DNA from: PALSA-600 sp963842335
Lineage (GTDB): Bacteria > Actinomycetota > Thermoleophilia > Gaiellales > Gaiellaceae
Direction: 5' to 3'
Length of the DNA stretch: 64,000 nucleotides
NCBI GenBank assembly: GCA_963842335.1
Contig: CAWJGF010000011.1
Span: 124,001 to 188,000 of the forward strand
Positions 8,328 through 17,006 of this stretch are shown here, one piece after another. Numbering within the stretch: the stretch's first letter is position 1; every line of letters starts with the position of its first letter. A model generated the notes under the pieces. It was not told where the DNA came from, made no database searches, and saw only the letters and a list, made by a program, of their open reading frames with translations. The position numbers and the translations under genes were made by a program.

Positions 8328-10316
8328 ATGACCACGTCAGACACCCTGATCGACCGCACGTTCGACCGGCGCTACGTGATCAGGCGCAAGCTCGGCTCGG
8401 GCGGAATGGCCGACGTCTATCTGGCCGAGGACCAGGAGCTCGGACGCCGTGTTGCGCTGAAGCTTCTCGACGAGCGGCACGCTTCGGACGAGCAGTTTGT
8501 CGAGCGCTTCCGGCGGGAGGCCCAGAGCGCCGCCGGCCTCAACCATCCGAACATCGTCTCGATCTTCGATCGTGGCCGCGCCGAGGGCACCTACTACATC
8601 GCGATGGAGTACCTGGACGGGCGCACGCTGAAGGAGCTGCTGATCCGCAACGGACCGACTCCGGTCCCGATCGCAATCGACTACGCGCGCCAGATTCTCG
8701 GTGCGCTCTCGTTCGCGCACCGCAACGGGATCATCCACCGGGACATCAAGCCGCACAACATCATCGTCGGCCCTGACGGTCGATTGAAGGTGACGGACTT
8801 CGGGATCGCGCGCTCCGGCGCATCGCAGATGACGGAGGCAGGCTCGATCGTCGGTACGGCCCAGTACCTCTCACCGGAGCAGGCGCGAGGGGCGCCCGTC
8901 GACCCACGGTCAGATCTGTACTCGCTCGGGATCGTGCTCTACGAGATGCTCACCGGCAAGGTCCCGTTCACCGGAGATACGCCGGTCGAGATCGCGATGA
9001 AGCATCTGTCGCAGGTTCCGGAGCCCCCGTCGAAGCTGCGCCCCGACGTACCACACGACCTCGACGCCGTCGTCATGCGCGCGCTCGCCAAAGACCCCGA
9101 CCAGCGCTACGCATCCGCCGAGGAGATGGACGCCGATCTCGCGCGGGTCGCGCGCGGCGTGGCCGTCTCACGCGAGACGGAGGATGCAATGACGCAGGTG
9201 CTCTCGGGCGTCGGGATCGCAGCCGCCGCGACCATGGTGGCGCGGCCGCGCGCCGTCGCCGCGCCACCTGCACCGCCCGCCTACCGCTCGCCGTCGTCCT
9301 ACTACGACTACGACCAGCCGCCGCGCGGCCGCTCGATCTGGCCGTGGCTCCTCGCGCTCGGCCTGATCATCGCCGGCGGGATCGGGGGCTGGTTCCTCTA
9401 CACGAAGATCCAGGACCAGCTGAATACGAACCGGCCGGTGGCGGTTCCCGACGTGACCCTTCTCCAGGCGAATCTCGCACGGCTGAAGATCGAGCAGGCG
9501 GGGCTGACACCGCGTTTCGTCAGGCGAGCGGACGAGAGCGTGCCCCGCGGCCAGGTCTCTGCACAGGACCCGGGCGGCGGCGCAAAGATCGGCAAGGGGT
9601 CGACGGTGACCCTGACGGTCTCGACGGGCTTGCCGGTCGTGATCGTGCCCGATGTGCGCGGGCGAAGCGTCACCGACGCCGTCACCGCTCTCGCGCAGCT
9701 CGGACTGAACCCCAAGATCACGCGCGTGTACTCGAGCGAGCAGCCCGACACGGTCACGGGGCAGAATCCGGCGCCCGGCGACCGCGCCGTGAAGGGCACC
9801 GACGTGCGCATCAACGTCTCGCGCGGAGCGAAGCCGATCGGCGTGCCCGACGTCACCGGCCAGCCGTACGCGAACGCCGAGTCGGCGTTGCGCGGTCAAG
9901 GCTTTGTCGTCGTACGCGTCGACGTCCAGTCCGACACGGCTGCTCAGGGGGTCGTCGTCGCCGAGAACCCAACGGCCGGCACCGAGGTCTCGAAGGGCTC
10001 GAAGATCACACTCTCGGTCTCGAAAGGCCCGCCGTCGACAACCGTCCCGGACGTGACGAACCAGACGACGGCGAACGCCGAGGCGCTGCTGACCGGCGCC
10101 GGCCTGACCCCGGCCTTGATCTACCAACCCGTCACCGATCCGTCCATGGACGGGATCGTGCTCAGCCAGGATCCGGTCGGCGGCCAGGACGCGACCCCGA
10201 AAGAGGTCGTCTCGATCACCATCGGCCAGTTGCAGAACGGAACACCCGGTGGCGACGGCGGCACGACGACCGCGCAGACGACGACGTCGACAACGCCTGC
10301 GCCGCCTCCACCGTGA
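8328..10316 (+). CDS. pknB: PASTA-domain Ser/Thr protein kinase (PknB type)
   Basis: A 662-aa kinase starting at ATG 8328. The kinase domain spans about residues 16-280, with GSGGMADVY, VALK (Lys45), HRDIKPHN and DFG. The activation loop reads ASQMTEAGSIVGTAQYLSPEQ and holds candidate phospho-Thr residues. A juxtamembrane linker precedes one membrane helix (about 340-362). Four extracellular PASTA repeats cover about 375-645; later repeats open with PDV (VPDVRG, VPDVTGQ, VPDVTNQ). A Thr-rich tail ends in PAPPPP. PASTA repeats bind muropeptides and lipid II. With the phosphatase, FHA proteins, RodA and PbpA upstream, this is the core wall-sensing circuit. Its stop overlaps the ddl start (GTGA), an informative coupling of the sensor to D-Ala-D-Ala supply. 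Confidence 0.96.
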   Translation: MTTSDTLIDRTFDRRYVIRRKLGSGGMADVYLAEDQELGRRVALKLLDERHASDEQFVERFRREAQSAAGLNHPNIVSIFDRGRAEGTYYIAMEYLDGRTLKELLIRNGPTPVPIAIDYARQILGALSFAHRNGIIHRDIKPHNIIVGPDGRLKVTDFGIARSGASQMTEAGSIVGTAQYLSPEQARGAPVDPRSDLYSLGIVLYEMLTGKVPFTGDTPVEIAMKHLSQVPEPPSKLRPDVPHDLDAVVMRALAKDPDQRYASAEEMDADLARVARGVAVSRETEDAMTQVLSGVGIAAAATMVARPRAVAAPPAPPAYRSPSSYYDYDQPPRGRSIWPWLLALGLIIAGGIGGWFLYTKIQDQLNTNRPVAVPDVTLLQANLARLKIEQAGLTPRFVRRADESVPRGQVSAQDPGGGAKIGKGSTVTLTVSTGLPVVIVPDVRGRSVTDAVTALAQLGLNPKITRVYSSEQPDTVTGQNPAPGDRAVKGTDVRINVSRGAKPIGVPDVTGQPYANAESALRGQGFVVVRVDVQSDTAAQGVVVAENPTAGTEVSKGSKITLSVSKGPPSTTVPDVTNQTTANAEALLTGAGLTPALIYQPVTDPSMDGIVLSQDPVGGQDATPKEVVSITIGQLQNGTPGGDGGTTTAQTTTSTTPAPPPP

Positions 10317-11365
10317 GCCGGCGGATCGCCGTCATCCTCGGCGGCCGCTCGAGCGAGCACGCGATCTCGCTCGCGTCCGCGGCCAGTGTCGTCGACGCCC
10401 TCGAGCGCAGCGGCAACGAGGTGGTCACGGTCGAGATCGACCGCTCGGGCGGCTGGCAACTCGAAGCTCGAAAGCCCGCGCCACAGCTCGAGGCGGGTAC
10501 GGGCGAGCCCGGTTCCGACGCTCGTTCCGACATTGCTCGTTCTGACGCGGACAGGTTGCCGGGGAAGGACGTAGCGGCGACGCTGGCGGATGTCGACGTG
10601 GTCTTTCCGGTGCTGCACGGCCCGTTCGGCGAGGACGGAACCGTGCAGGGCCTGCTCGAGCTCGCCGGTGTCCCGTACGTCGGCGCCGGCGTGCTCGCCT
10701 CGGCGCTCTGCATGGACAAGGACGTCTTCAAGGCGGTGCTGCGCGACCACGGCATTCCGGTGACGGCGAACATCACCTTGCGGCTCGGCGACGAGCCGCA
10801 CAACCCGTTCGGGTACCCGTGCTTCGTGAAGCCCGCCCGGCTTGGGTCGAGCGTCGGGATCACGAAGGCGCACGACGACGCCGAGTTGCGCGCCGGCGTC
10901 GCGCTTGCGTTCCAGCACGACGAGAAGGTGCTCGTCGAGCAGTTCGTCCCGGGCGTCGAGGTCGAGGTCGGCGTGCTCGGCAACCTCCGGCCGACGGCGT
11001 CCCTTCCGGGTGAGATCGTCGTGACTTCGAACGAGTGGTACGACTACGAGGCGAAGTACGACGAGGGCGAGATGGACCTCATCGTCCCAGCGGGGCTCAC
11101 CGACGAGCAGCTCGAGCGCGCACAGGAGCTCGCCGTTCGCGCGTTCGTGGCCACTGACTGCGAAGGCATGGCGCGCGCCGATCTGTTCGTGCGCGACGAC
11201 GGCGAGGTACTCGTGAACGAGCTGAACACGATTCCGGGGTTCACGTCGACAAGCGTTTACGCGCGGCTCTTCGAGGCGTCCGGAATCCCGTACGGCGAAC
11301 TGCTGGAGCGCCTTGCCGCGCTCGCGGTCGAGCGCTTCGAGCGCCGCTCACAGCTGCGGTACTGA
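10313..11365 (+). CDS. ddl: D-alanine--D-alanine ligase
   Basis: A 350-aa ATP-grasp enzyme that makes the D-Ala-D-Ala dipeptide for peptidoglycan. GTG 10313 overlaps the pknB TGA. N-terminal motif VILGGRSSEHAISLASA carries the Glu-His pair and Ser typical of Ddl. VFPVLHGPFGEDGTVQGLLE, YVGAGVLASALCMDKDV, CFVKPARLGSSVGI and the C-terminal VLVNELNTIPGFTS are all present, so ATP, Mg and substrate sites are complete. Between the N-terminal sheet and VFPVLHG there is a spacer of about 30 residues rich in Ser/Asp/Ala, somewhat longer than in short Ddl proteins. It is the last gene of the wall cluster and converges on the kinase gene ending at 11372. Confidence 0.95.
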   Translation: MSRRIAVILGGRSSEHAISLASAASVVDALERSGNEVVTVEIDRSGGWQLEARKPAPQLEAGTGEPGSDARSDIARSDADRLPGKDVAATLADVDVVFPVLHGPFGEDGTVQGLLELAGVPYVGAGVLASALCMDKDVFKAVLRDHGIPVTANITLRLGDEPHNPFGYPCFVKPARLGSSVGITKAHDDAELRAGVALAFQHDEKVLVEQFVPGVEVEVGVLGNLRPTASLPGEIVVTSNEWYDYEAKYDEGEMDLIVPAGLTDEQLERAQELAVRAFVATDCEGMARADLFVRDDGEVLVNELNTIPGFTSTSVYARLFEASGIPYGELLERLAALAVERFERRSQLRY

Positions 11366-11371
11366 ACGTGG

Positions 11372-12820
11372 TCAGCTTGCCTTCACGTCGTTGATCCGCA
11401 CCGTGCCGTTTGCCGGCGGGAGTTGCGTGATCCAGATCACGTAGTACCGGTGCTTGCCAGGGTGCACGATGAACTTCGTCTGGCCGCTCGCGAGTTGTGA
11501 CGCGCTCACGTCCTCGAACGGCCCTCCCGCGGAGTCGCCGGCGCGGATCACGGCGGTGAAGCCCGGAGTCTGGGTGACGAGGCCGAGCTGGCGGAGCTGC
11601 ACGGCGTGGCCCGCATCGAGTACGAGCCCGACGCCCTTTTTGCCGAGCGCGGCGAAGCTCGAGTGGTAGTCCTCGGTCTCCCAGTACGTGCCGACACTCG
11701 AATCGGTCGCCCTCGGCGCGTACGAATCGTGTTCGTGGCCGTCGCCGTACGGGTCGTAAGCGGTGATCGCCGTCAGGTGTGGCGGAGCGCTCGTGCCGCC
11801 GCCGGTCGCGCCGCCGCCGGAGGAGGAGGCCCAGTTCGGGGCGCCGTGCACAGAGAAGTACGCCACGGCGCCGCCGATCGCGATCAGGGCGAGCAGCACC
11901 AGGATGAGCGGCCACGGCGACATCCCGCGGCGCGGCGCGCGCGCCGGCTTGCGCGCCGCCGGGGCGGGGGTGATCACCTGGGTGCCCTGCGTTCCCTGCT
12001 CCTCGGCCAGGCAGGCCTCGAGCTCCTCGCAGAACTCGGCCATCGTCTGGAAGCGCGCCTCGGGATCCTTCGCCATCGCACGGTGCACGGCCGCCTCGAC
12101 CCGCACCGGCACGTCGGGGCGCTTGTCGCGAATCGACGGCGGCTCCTCGTTGATGTGGCGCATCGCCACGGCGACGAAGTTCTCGCCGGGGAACGGCACC
12201 TCGTTCAAGAGCATCTCGTAGAGGACGACGCCCAGCGAGTACACGTCCGTGTGCTCGTCGACGCGCTGGCCCTGCGCCTGCTCGGGCGCGATGTAGTCGG
12301 ACGTCCCGAGCACGGTCCCGGTCTGTGTCATGCCGTGCTTCACGTCGAGCGAGCGTGCGATCCCGAAGTCGGTCACCTTGGCCTGACCGTCCCCGTTCAT
12401 GAGCACGTTCTGCGGCTTCACGTCGCGATGGATGAGCCCTTGCTGATGCGCGAAGGAGAGGCCACGGGCGATCTGCATCGCAAGCTCCAGCGCGGTCGAG
12501 ACGGGGGCAGGCCCGCGACGCTCGATCAGCCGCTTCAGGTTCTCGCCCTCGACGTACTCGAACACGATGAACTGCCTGTCCCCGTGCTCTCCCCGGTCGA
12601 TGACCGTGACGATGTTCGGGTGCGAAAGCGTCGCGACCGAACGCGCCTCGCGACGAAACCGCTCGACGTACTCCTCGTCGCCCGTGTACTGCTGGTGGAG
12701 GACTTTCAGCGCGACCTTGCGGTCGAGCAGCTGGTCGTGCGCCCGGTAGACGCTCGACATCCCGCCCGTGCCGATCAGCTCTTCGAGCTCATACCGGCCT
12801 GAAAGGACTTCGCCGACCAC
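11372..12820 (-). CDS. Ser/Thr protein kinase with extracellular discoidin-like domain
   Basis: About 482 aa from GTG 12820. An in-frame TTG at 12841 would add seven residues, but GTG places the start just before GEVLSGRYELEELIGTGGM, the usual kinase opening. The kinase domain spans about 5-270, with VALK, HRDVKPQN, DFG and an activation loop containing HGMTQTGTVLGTSDYIAPEQ. A basic linker (RKPARAPRRGM) is followed by one membrane helix (PLILVLLALIAIGGAVAYF) and a Gly/Ser stretch. The C-terminal domain of about 140 residues reads DPYGDGHEHDSYAPRATD, SVGTYWETEDY and GVGLVLDAGHAVQLRQLGL. It resembles the discoidin-like (galactose-binding) fold attached to some actinobacterial kinases and MviN proteins. 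The external ligand is unknown. All kinase catalytic residues are present. Confidence 0.9.
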   Translation of the reverse strand: MVGEVLSGRYELEELIGTGGMSSVYRAHDQLLDRKVALKVLHQQYTGDEEYVERFRREARSVATLSHPNIVTVIDRGEHGDRQFIVFEYVEGENLKRLIERRGPAPVSTALELAMQIARGLSFAHQQGLIHRDVKPQNVLMNGDGQAKVTDFGIARSLDVKHGMTQTGTVLGTSDYIAPEQAQGQRVDEHTDVYSLGVVLYEMLLNEVPFPGENFVAVAMRHINEEPPSIRDKRPDVPVRVEAAVHRAMAKDPEARFQTMAEFCEELEACLAEEQGTQGTQVITPAPAARKPARAPRRGMSPWPLILVLLALIAIGGAVAYFSVHGAPNWASSSGGGATGGGTSAPPHLTAITAYDPYGDGHEHDSYAPRATDSSVGTYWETEDYHSSFAALGKKGVGLVLDAGHAVQLRQLGLVTQTPGFTAVIRAGDSAGGPFEDVSASQLASGQTKFIVHPGKHRYYVIWITQLPPANGTVRINDVKAS

Positions 12821-12852
12821 TGGCGCTGAGGGTACCCCCAACGGTCAGAGAC

Positions 12853-14173
12853 CTAAAGCGAGGCAGCGAGCGCGTCTTCCCAGACCTGCAGCGCCTCGTC
12901 GAGCTCCGAGTCCGAGATGACGAGCGGCACGAGCACGCGAATGCAGTTCCCGTGCACTCCGGACTTCAGGAGCAGGAGACCGCGAGCGAGCGCCTCGGCG
13001 ACGACGCGCGAGGCGAGCTCGGTCGCAGGCAGCTTCGAAGCCGCGTCTTCGACCAGTTCGAGCGCGAGCATCGAGCCGAGCCCGCGAACGTCTCCGACCT
13101 GCGGGAAGCGTCCTTGCCACGACTCCATCCGTGCTCGCATCGTCTCGCCGAGCCCGGCGGAGCGCTCAACCAGATTCTCGTCGGCGATCACGTCCAGGAC
13201 AGCAAGTGCGGCGGCCTGGGCGACCGGGTTCCCGACGAATGTGCCGCCGACTCCACCTTCGGCGGGAGCGTCCATGATCGCGGCCTTGCCGAGCACGCCC
13301 GAGAGCGGCAGGCCCATCGCGATCGACTTCGCGACAGTGATCAGATCCGGCTCGACGTCGAAGTGCTCGATCGCGAAGAACCGGCCCGGTGCGCGCGAAG
13401 CCCGACTGCACCTCGTCCGAGACGAGGACGATCCCGTGCTCGTCGCAGATCTCGCGAAGCCCGACGACGAACTCGTGCGTCGCGGGGATGAACCCGCCCT
13501 CGCCCTGGACGGGCTCGAAGACGATCGCAGCGACGTCCTCGGCAGCGACGAGTGTCAAGAACGCGTGGCGCAGCGCAGCGAGTGCGTCGGCAGCCGAGGG
13601 GCCGCGATAGGCGTTCGGGAACGGGACGCGATAGACCTCGGGCGCGAACGGGCCGAGACCGGCCTTGTACGGATGGGTCTTCGAGGTGAGAGCCAGCGAG
13701 AGCATCGTCCGGCCGTGGAACGCGCCCTCGAATGCGATCACGGCGTGACGGCCGGTGTACGCGCGAGCGAACTTGACGGCGTTCTCGACCGCCTCGGCGC
13801 CTGCGTTGAAGAAGGCCGCCTTGGCGGGGCCGGTGAACGGCGCGAGCGCGAGCAGCCGTTCGGACAGCTCCGCGTACACCTCGTACGGCACGACAGTGAA
13901 GTCCGTGTGCGAGAACTTCTCGAGCTGCTCCTGGGCAGCGGCGACCACGTGCGGATGCGAATGGCCGACGTTCAGACAGCCGACGCCACCGGCGAAGTCG
14001 ATGAAGACGTTGCCGTCGACGTCGATGATCGTGGCCCCGTGGGCCTCGGCCGCGACGACGGGAAAGGTGATCGCAAGCGGGGAGGCGACGCTCGCTGCGA
14101 GCCGGTCGAGCACCGCGCGTGAGCGCGGTCCCGGGACGGCGGTGTCGAGGCGGATCGTGCGCGTGGCGGCCAT
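12853..14173 (-). pseudogene. Class III aminotransferase (GabT/ArgD-like), split by a +1 frameshift
   Basis: A PLP-dependent class III aminotransferase starting at ATG 14173. The first frame covers about 265 residues (GNVFIDFAGGVGCLNVGHSHP, FFNAGAEAVENAVKFAR, FEGAFHGRTMLSLALTSK, FEPVQGEGGFIP, DEVQSGFARTG). The reading continues in another frame as RFFAIEHFDVEPDLITVAKS, carrying the PLP Lys, then MGLPLSGVLGKAAIMDAP and a normal C-terminus ending at 12853. Removing one C from the CCC run at 13385-13387 restores a full protein of about 440 aa. The family is closest to 4-aminobutyrate aminotransferases, but substrate cannot be told from sequence. The fault may be a sequencing error, since several neighbours show the same type of insertion. 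The promoter hexamer TAGGCT lies 6 nt before the ATG. Confidence 0.85.
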
Positions 14174-14179
14174 GGGCCG

Positions 14180-14185
14180 AGCCTA
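14180..14185 (-). promoter_or_regulatory. Candidate -10 hexamer TAGGCT for the aminotransferase gene
   Basis: TAGGCT on the minus strand is separated by 6 nt from the ATG at 14173, placing transcription start at or next to the start codon (leaderless type). Confidence 0.4.
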
Positions 14186-14401
14186 GCGCAGCCGGCCGGG
14201 GGCCTGCATGCCTGCATACTCGGCTTGCAAGACATCCGGGCCTTGCTCGACCGCGACCTTCGGTAGCGTTCCGCGGCCCGGCCCCACGACTCGAATCCCG
14301 CTCTGACCTCCTCCGACACCACCCCCGAAGCCAGCTGGTGGGCGCGCACGCACCAGGATGCGACGGCCCCGGCCCGCGACCTGCTCGTCGCGTACTTCAG
14401 C

Positions 14402-16046
14402 ATGGAGTTCGCCGTCGATCCCGGACTGCCGATCTACTCCGGCGGTCTCGGGGTGCTGGCCGGCGATCACCTGAAAGCAGCGGCCGACCTCGGCCTGCCG
14501 CTCGTCGGCGTCGGTCTGTTCTATCGCGGCGGGTACTTCAAGCAAGGCCTCGACGCCCGCGGCCGGCAGACCGAGGACTACGTGCCTGTCGACCCGAAGG
14601 CGGCCGGGCTGCAGCGCGAGCCGGTCTCGGTCGAGGTCGAGCTCGACGGCGAGACGGTGACCGCCGCTGTGTGGCGCTACGACGTCGGCACTGCAGCCGG
14701 GCACACGGTCCCGCTCTACCTGCTCGACGTCGACCTGCTGACCGATGCGCTGTACAGCGGCGACCGCGAGCACCGAATCCGGCAGGAGCTGCTGCTCGGC
14801 GTCGGCGGGGTGCGCGCCCTGACCGCGCTTGGACTCGCACCGACCGTCTTCCACGTGAACGAAGGGCCACTCCGCGCTCCTCGCGATCGAGCGGATGCGT
14901 GAGCTCGTCGAGGCGGGCGACGAGCCCGCGCGCGCGCTCGAGCACGTCCGCTCCTCGACCATCTTCACGACGCACACGCCCGTACCTGCGGGCAACGAGG
15001 TGTTCGGCGACGAGCTGGTCGTTCGCTACGCGGGCGACCTTGCAGCGCGCGCCGGCCTCTCGAACGCAGAGCTCCTGGCGCTCGGCCGCGCCGAGGGCTC
15101 CGACGGGTTCGGCCTGACGCCCCTCGCGCTGAGACTCTCGACCGCGGCGAACGGCGTCTCCGAATTGCACGGTGAGGTGGCGCGCGAGATGTGGACCTCG
15201 ATCTGGCCCGGCGAGGAACCGCGGATCGGCCACGTGACGAACGGCGTCCACCTGGGCACCTGGCTCGCGCCCGAGCTGGACGCTCTCGTGCGTCGCGTCG
15301 GGGCTCGTCCCGATGCCCCGCCCGACGAAGGGAACTGGGAGGCAGTGCACGCGCTCGGCTCGGGCGAGCTCTGGGCGGCGCACACGACGCTGAAGCAACG
15401 GCTCGCCGCCGTGACGAGGCTCGACACCGAGCTTCTGACGATCGGCTTCGCCCGCCGCTTCGCGACGTACAAGCGCGCCGGACTGGTCTTCTCCGACCTC
15501 GAGCGGCTTCTCGAGCTGCCGGTCCAGGTCGTCGTCGCGGGGAAGGCGCACCCGCAGGACGCCCAGGGCAAAGACGTCATGCAGCGCATCGTCGAGCTCT
15601 CCCGCGACCCTCAGGTCGCCGGCCGCGTCGTGTTCCTCGAGAACTACGACCTGGAGCTCGCGCGCACCATCATCCCGGGCTGCGACATCTGGCTGAACAC
15701 GCCACGCCGTCCTCACGAGGCGTCGGGCACGAGCGGGATGAAGGCTGCGGTGAACGGCGTGCTGAACCTCTCGGTCCTCGACGGCTGGTGGGCCGAGGCC
15801 TACGACCCGGCGCTCGGCTGGGCGCTCGCAGGCTCCTCCGACGAAGCCGACGCGGCCGAGCTCTATCGCGTGCTCGAGCAGCAGGTCGTCCCGGCGTTCG
15901 GTTCCCGCGAGGACTGGACCCGCATGATGAAGAGCTCGATCGCGATCCTCGGGCCGCGCTTCTCGATGCAGCGCGCCGTGATCGAGTACACCGAGAAGTA
16001 CTACCTGCCCGCGGCCGCACGGACGCGCGTCTCGTCTTCAGGCTGA
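14402..16046 (+). pseudogene. glgP: Alpha-glucan (glycogen) phosphorylase, GT35 family, split by a +1 frameshift
   Basis: Two overlapping frames together give a short-type glucan phosphorylase. The first (from 14402) opens in the conserved AYFSMEFAVDPGLPIYSGGL region and reaches FHVNEG. Deleting one G from the GGG at 14864-14866 continues it as HSALLAIERMRELVEAG, then THTPVPAGNE, GHVTNGVHLGTW and FARRFATYKRAGL. The PLP-site region ASGTSGMKAAVNGVLNLS follows, and the frame closes with a stop at 16044-16046. The enzyme phosphorolyses alpha-1,4-glucans to glucose-1-phosphate. The true N-terminus is unclear: the frame stays open to 14267 with no ATG, GTG or TTG before 14402, so a second upstream error is possible. 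Whether the break is biological is doubtful, because it is the same kind of insertion as in neighbouring genes. Confidence 0.85.
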
Positions 16047-16156
16047 CCGAACGGCCGATGCGCGCCGCGGCAACCGTCAAGGGACTTCGCGGATCCGTCT
16101 CGATCCTCGGGGGATCCGGCCCTACGAGCCAGAGGCCACTAGCGCAACAGACGGAA

Positions 16157-16173
16157 GCCCCGTGCGCCGGGGC
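16157..16173. terminator. GC-rich hairpin between convergent genes
   Basis: GCCCCG at 16157-16162 pairs with CGGGGC at 16168-16173 around a 5-nt loop. It lies between the convergent phosphorylase and small His-rich protein genes and could end either transcript. There is no clear T-run. Confidence 0.45.
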
Positions 16174-16200
16174 CTCCGCGCTGCGTCGATCAGGTGGCGC

Positions 16201-16404
16201 CTACACGCTCGCCGGCTGCTCGGGGTTGTCGCCGAGCCGCTCGAGCAGATCCTGGACGTTCTTCAGCTCGCCCTCGAGATGCTGCTGGTAGCCCTGCAGG
16301 CGCTCGACGAGCTGCTCGCGATTCGGGAAGCCCCGGCGGCCAAAGCCGCGGAAGCCGTGACCGCGGCCGTGGCCGCGTCCCTCATGATGGTGTCCTTCAC
16401 ACAT
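16201..16404 (-). CDS. Small His/Gly/Arg-rich protein with C-terminal coiled coil
   Basis: A 67-aa protein from ATG 16404, preceded by a strong ribosome binding site (GGAGGTG, 6 nt upstream), which argues that it is real. Residues 1-27 are a low-complexity, His/Gly/Arg-rich segment with one Cys (MCEGHHHEGRGHGRGHG). Residues 28-58 are an amphipathic helix with a heptad pattern (NREQLVERLQGYQQHLE, then LKNVQDLLERLG). Such a layout suggests metal binding by the His cluster and dimerization through the helix, but no family is recognised. It is divergent from a MarR regulator across a 65-bp, unusually AT-rich gap holding an 18-bp palindrome. It is therefore probably controlled by that regulator. 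Confidence 0.75.
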   Translation of the reverse strand: MCEGHHHEGRGHGRGHGFRGFGRRGFPNREQLVERLQGYQQHLEGELKNVQDLLERLGDNPEQPASV

Positions 16405-16443
16405 AGTCTCTCACCTCCTTCCATTCCTTGATCGTTCGACAAT

Positions 16444-16461
16444 AGTTATCACAGTATAACT
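16444..16461. promoter_or_regulatory. Candidate MarR operator AGTTAT-N6-ATAACT overlapping divergent promoters
   Basis: A perfect 6-bp inverted repeat with 6-bp spacer in the AT-rich gap between the His-rich small protein gene (minus) and the MarR gene (plus). It contains TATAAC at 16455-16460, a good -10 for the MarR gene 9 nt before its ATG. A protein bound here would block that promoter, as is typical of autoregulated MarR proteins. Confidence 0.55.
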
Positions 16462-16469
16462 TTTATCAG

Positions 16470-17006
16470 ATGACAGATATTCCCCGCGCCGACGAGCTCG
16501 ACGAGCTGCGCCGGCTGCTCCGGCGCCTGCTGCGCGGCGCGTGGTCGCATCGCCGTCCGTCGCCCGAGCTGCTCGAGCTCGTTGGGGGCGATCCGCCGCT
16601 CGGGCGACGGCACGTCGGCGTGCTCGCACACGTCGCGGCCGAGGGCGAACGGTCGGTCGGTGAGATCGCGAGCGAGCTCGGCCTCTCACTGCCGGCGGCC
16701 AGCAAGCTCGTCGGCGAGCTCGAGGACCACACACTCGTCAGTCGCCGCGAGGACCCGGACGACCGGCGCCGCACCGTCGTTCGCCTCGATCCGGCGACCT
16801 CGAAGCAAGTGCTCGGCTGGCTCGGCCACCGCAATCAGCCCCTCGAGGACGCGCTCGCGACGCTCACCGCCGACGAGCGGCAGGCGTTCCTGAAGGGGAT
16901 GCGCGCGCTCGCCGACGCACTGATGGAAGAATCAGGCCGTGGTCCTCTCGGACGTCACCATCGCAAGGCTCATCGGCGAGGGCCGCATCGGCATCGACCC
17001 CTATGA
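16470..17006 (+). CDS. MarR-family transcriptional regulator
   Basis: A 178-aa winged-helix protein starting at ATG 16470. The core has GRRHVGVLAHVAAEGERSVG, ASELGLSLPAASKLVGELED (recognition helix) and a wing with SRREDPDDRRRTVVRL, all typical of MarR. The dimerization helix ends near GMRALADALMEESG. The last 20 residues are an unusual Arg/His-rich tail (HHRKAHRRGPHRHRP) that is read in the wrong frame of the next gene over a 68-nt overlap. The tail may be real or may reflect another single-base error near 16935. It is divergent from the His-rich protein gene and sits on a palindromic operator, so autoregulation with the small protein as co-target is likely. The ligand is unknown. Confidence 0.85.
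   Translation: MTDIPRADELDELRRLLRRLLRGAWSHRRPSPELLELVGGDPPLGRRHVGVLAHVAAEGERSVGEIASELGLSLPAASKLVGELEDHTLVSRREDPDDRRRTVVRLDPATSKQVLGWLGHRNQPLEDALATLTADERQAFLKGMRALADALMEESGRGPLGRHHRKAHRRGPHRHRPL

Noticed and set aside
16936..17006. C-terminal tail of the first MarR protein (Arg/His-rich 20 residues) as a functional nucleic-acid-binding extension
   Set aside because: It is translated from the out-of-frame beginning of dcd over 68 nt and resembles random high-GC translation; more likely overlap or a frameshift artefact.
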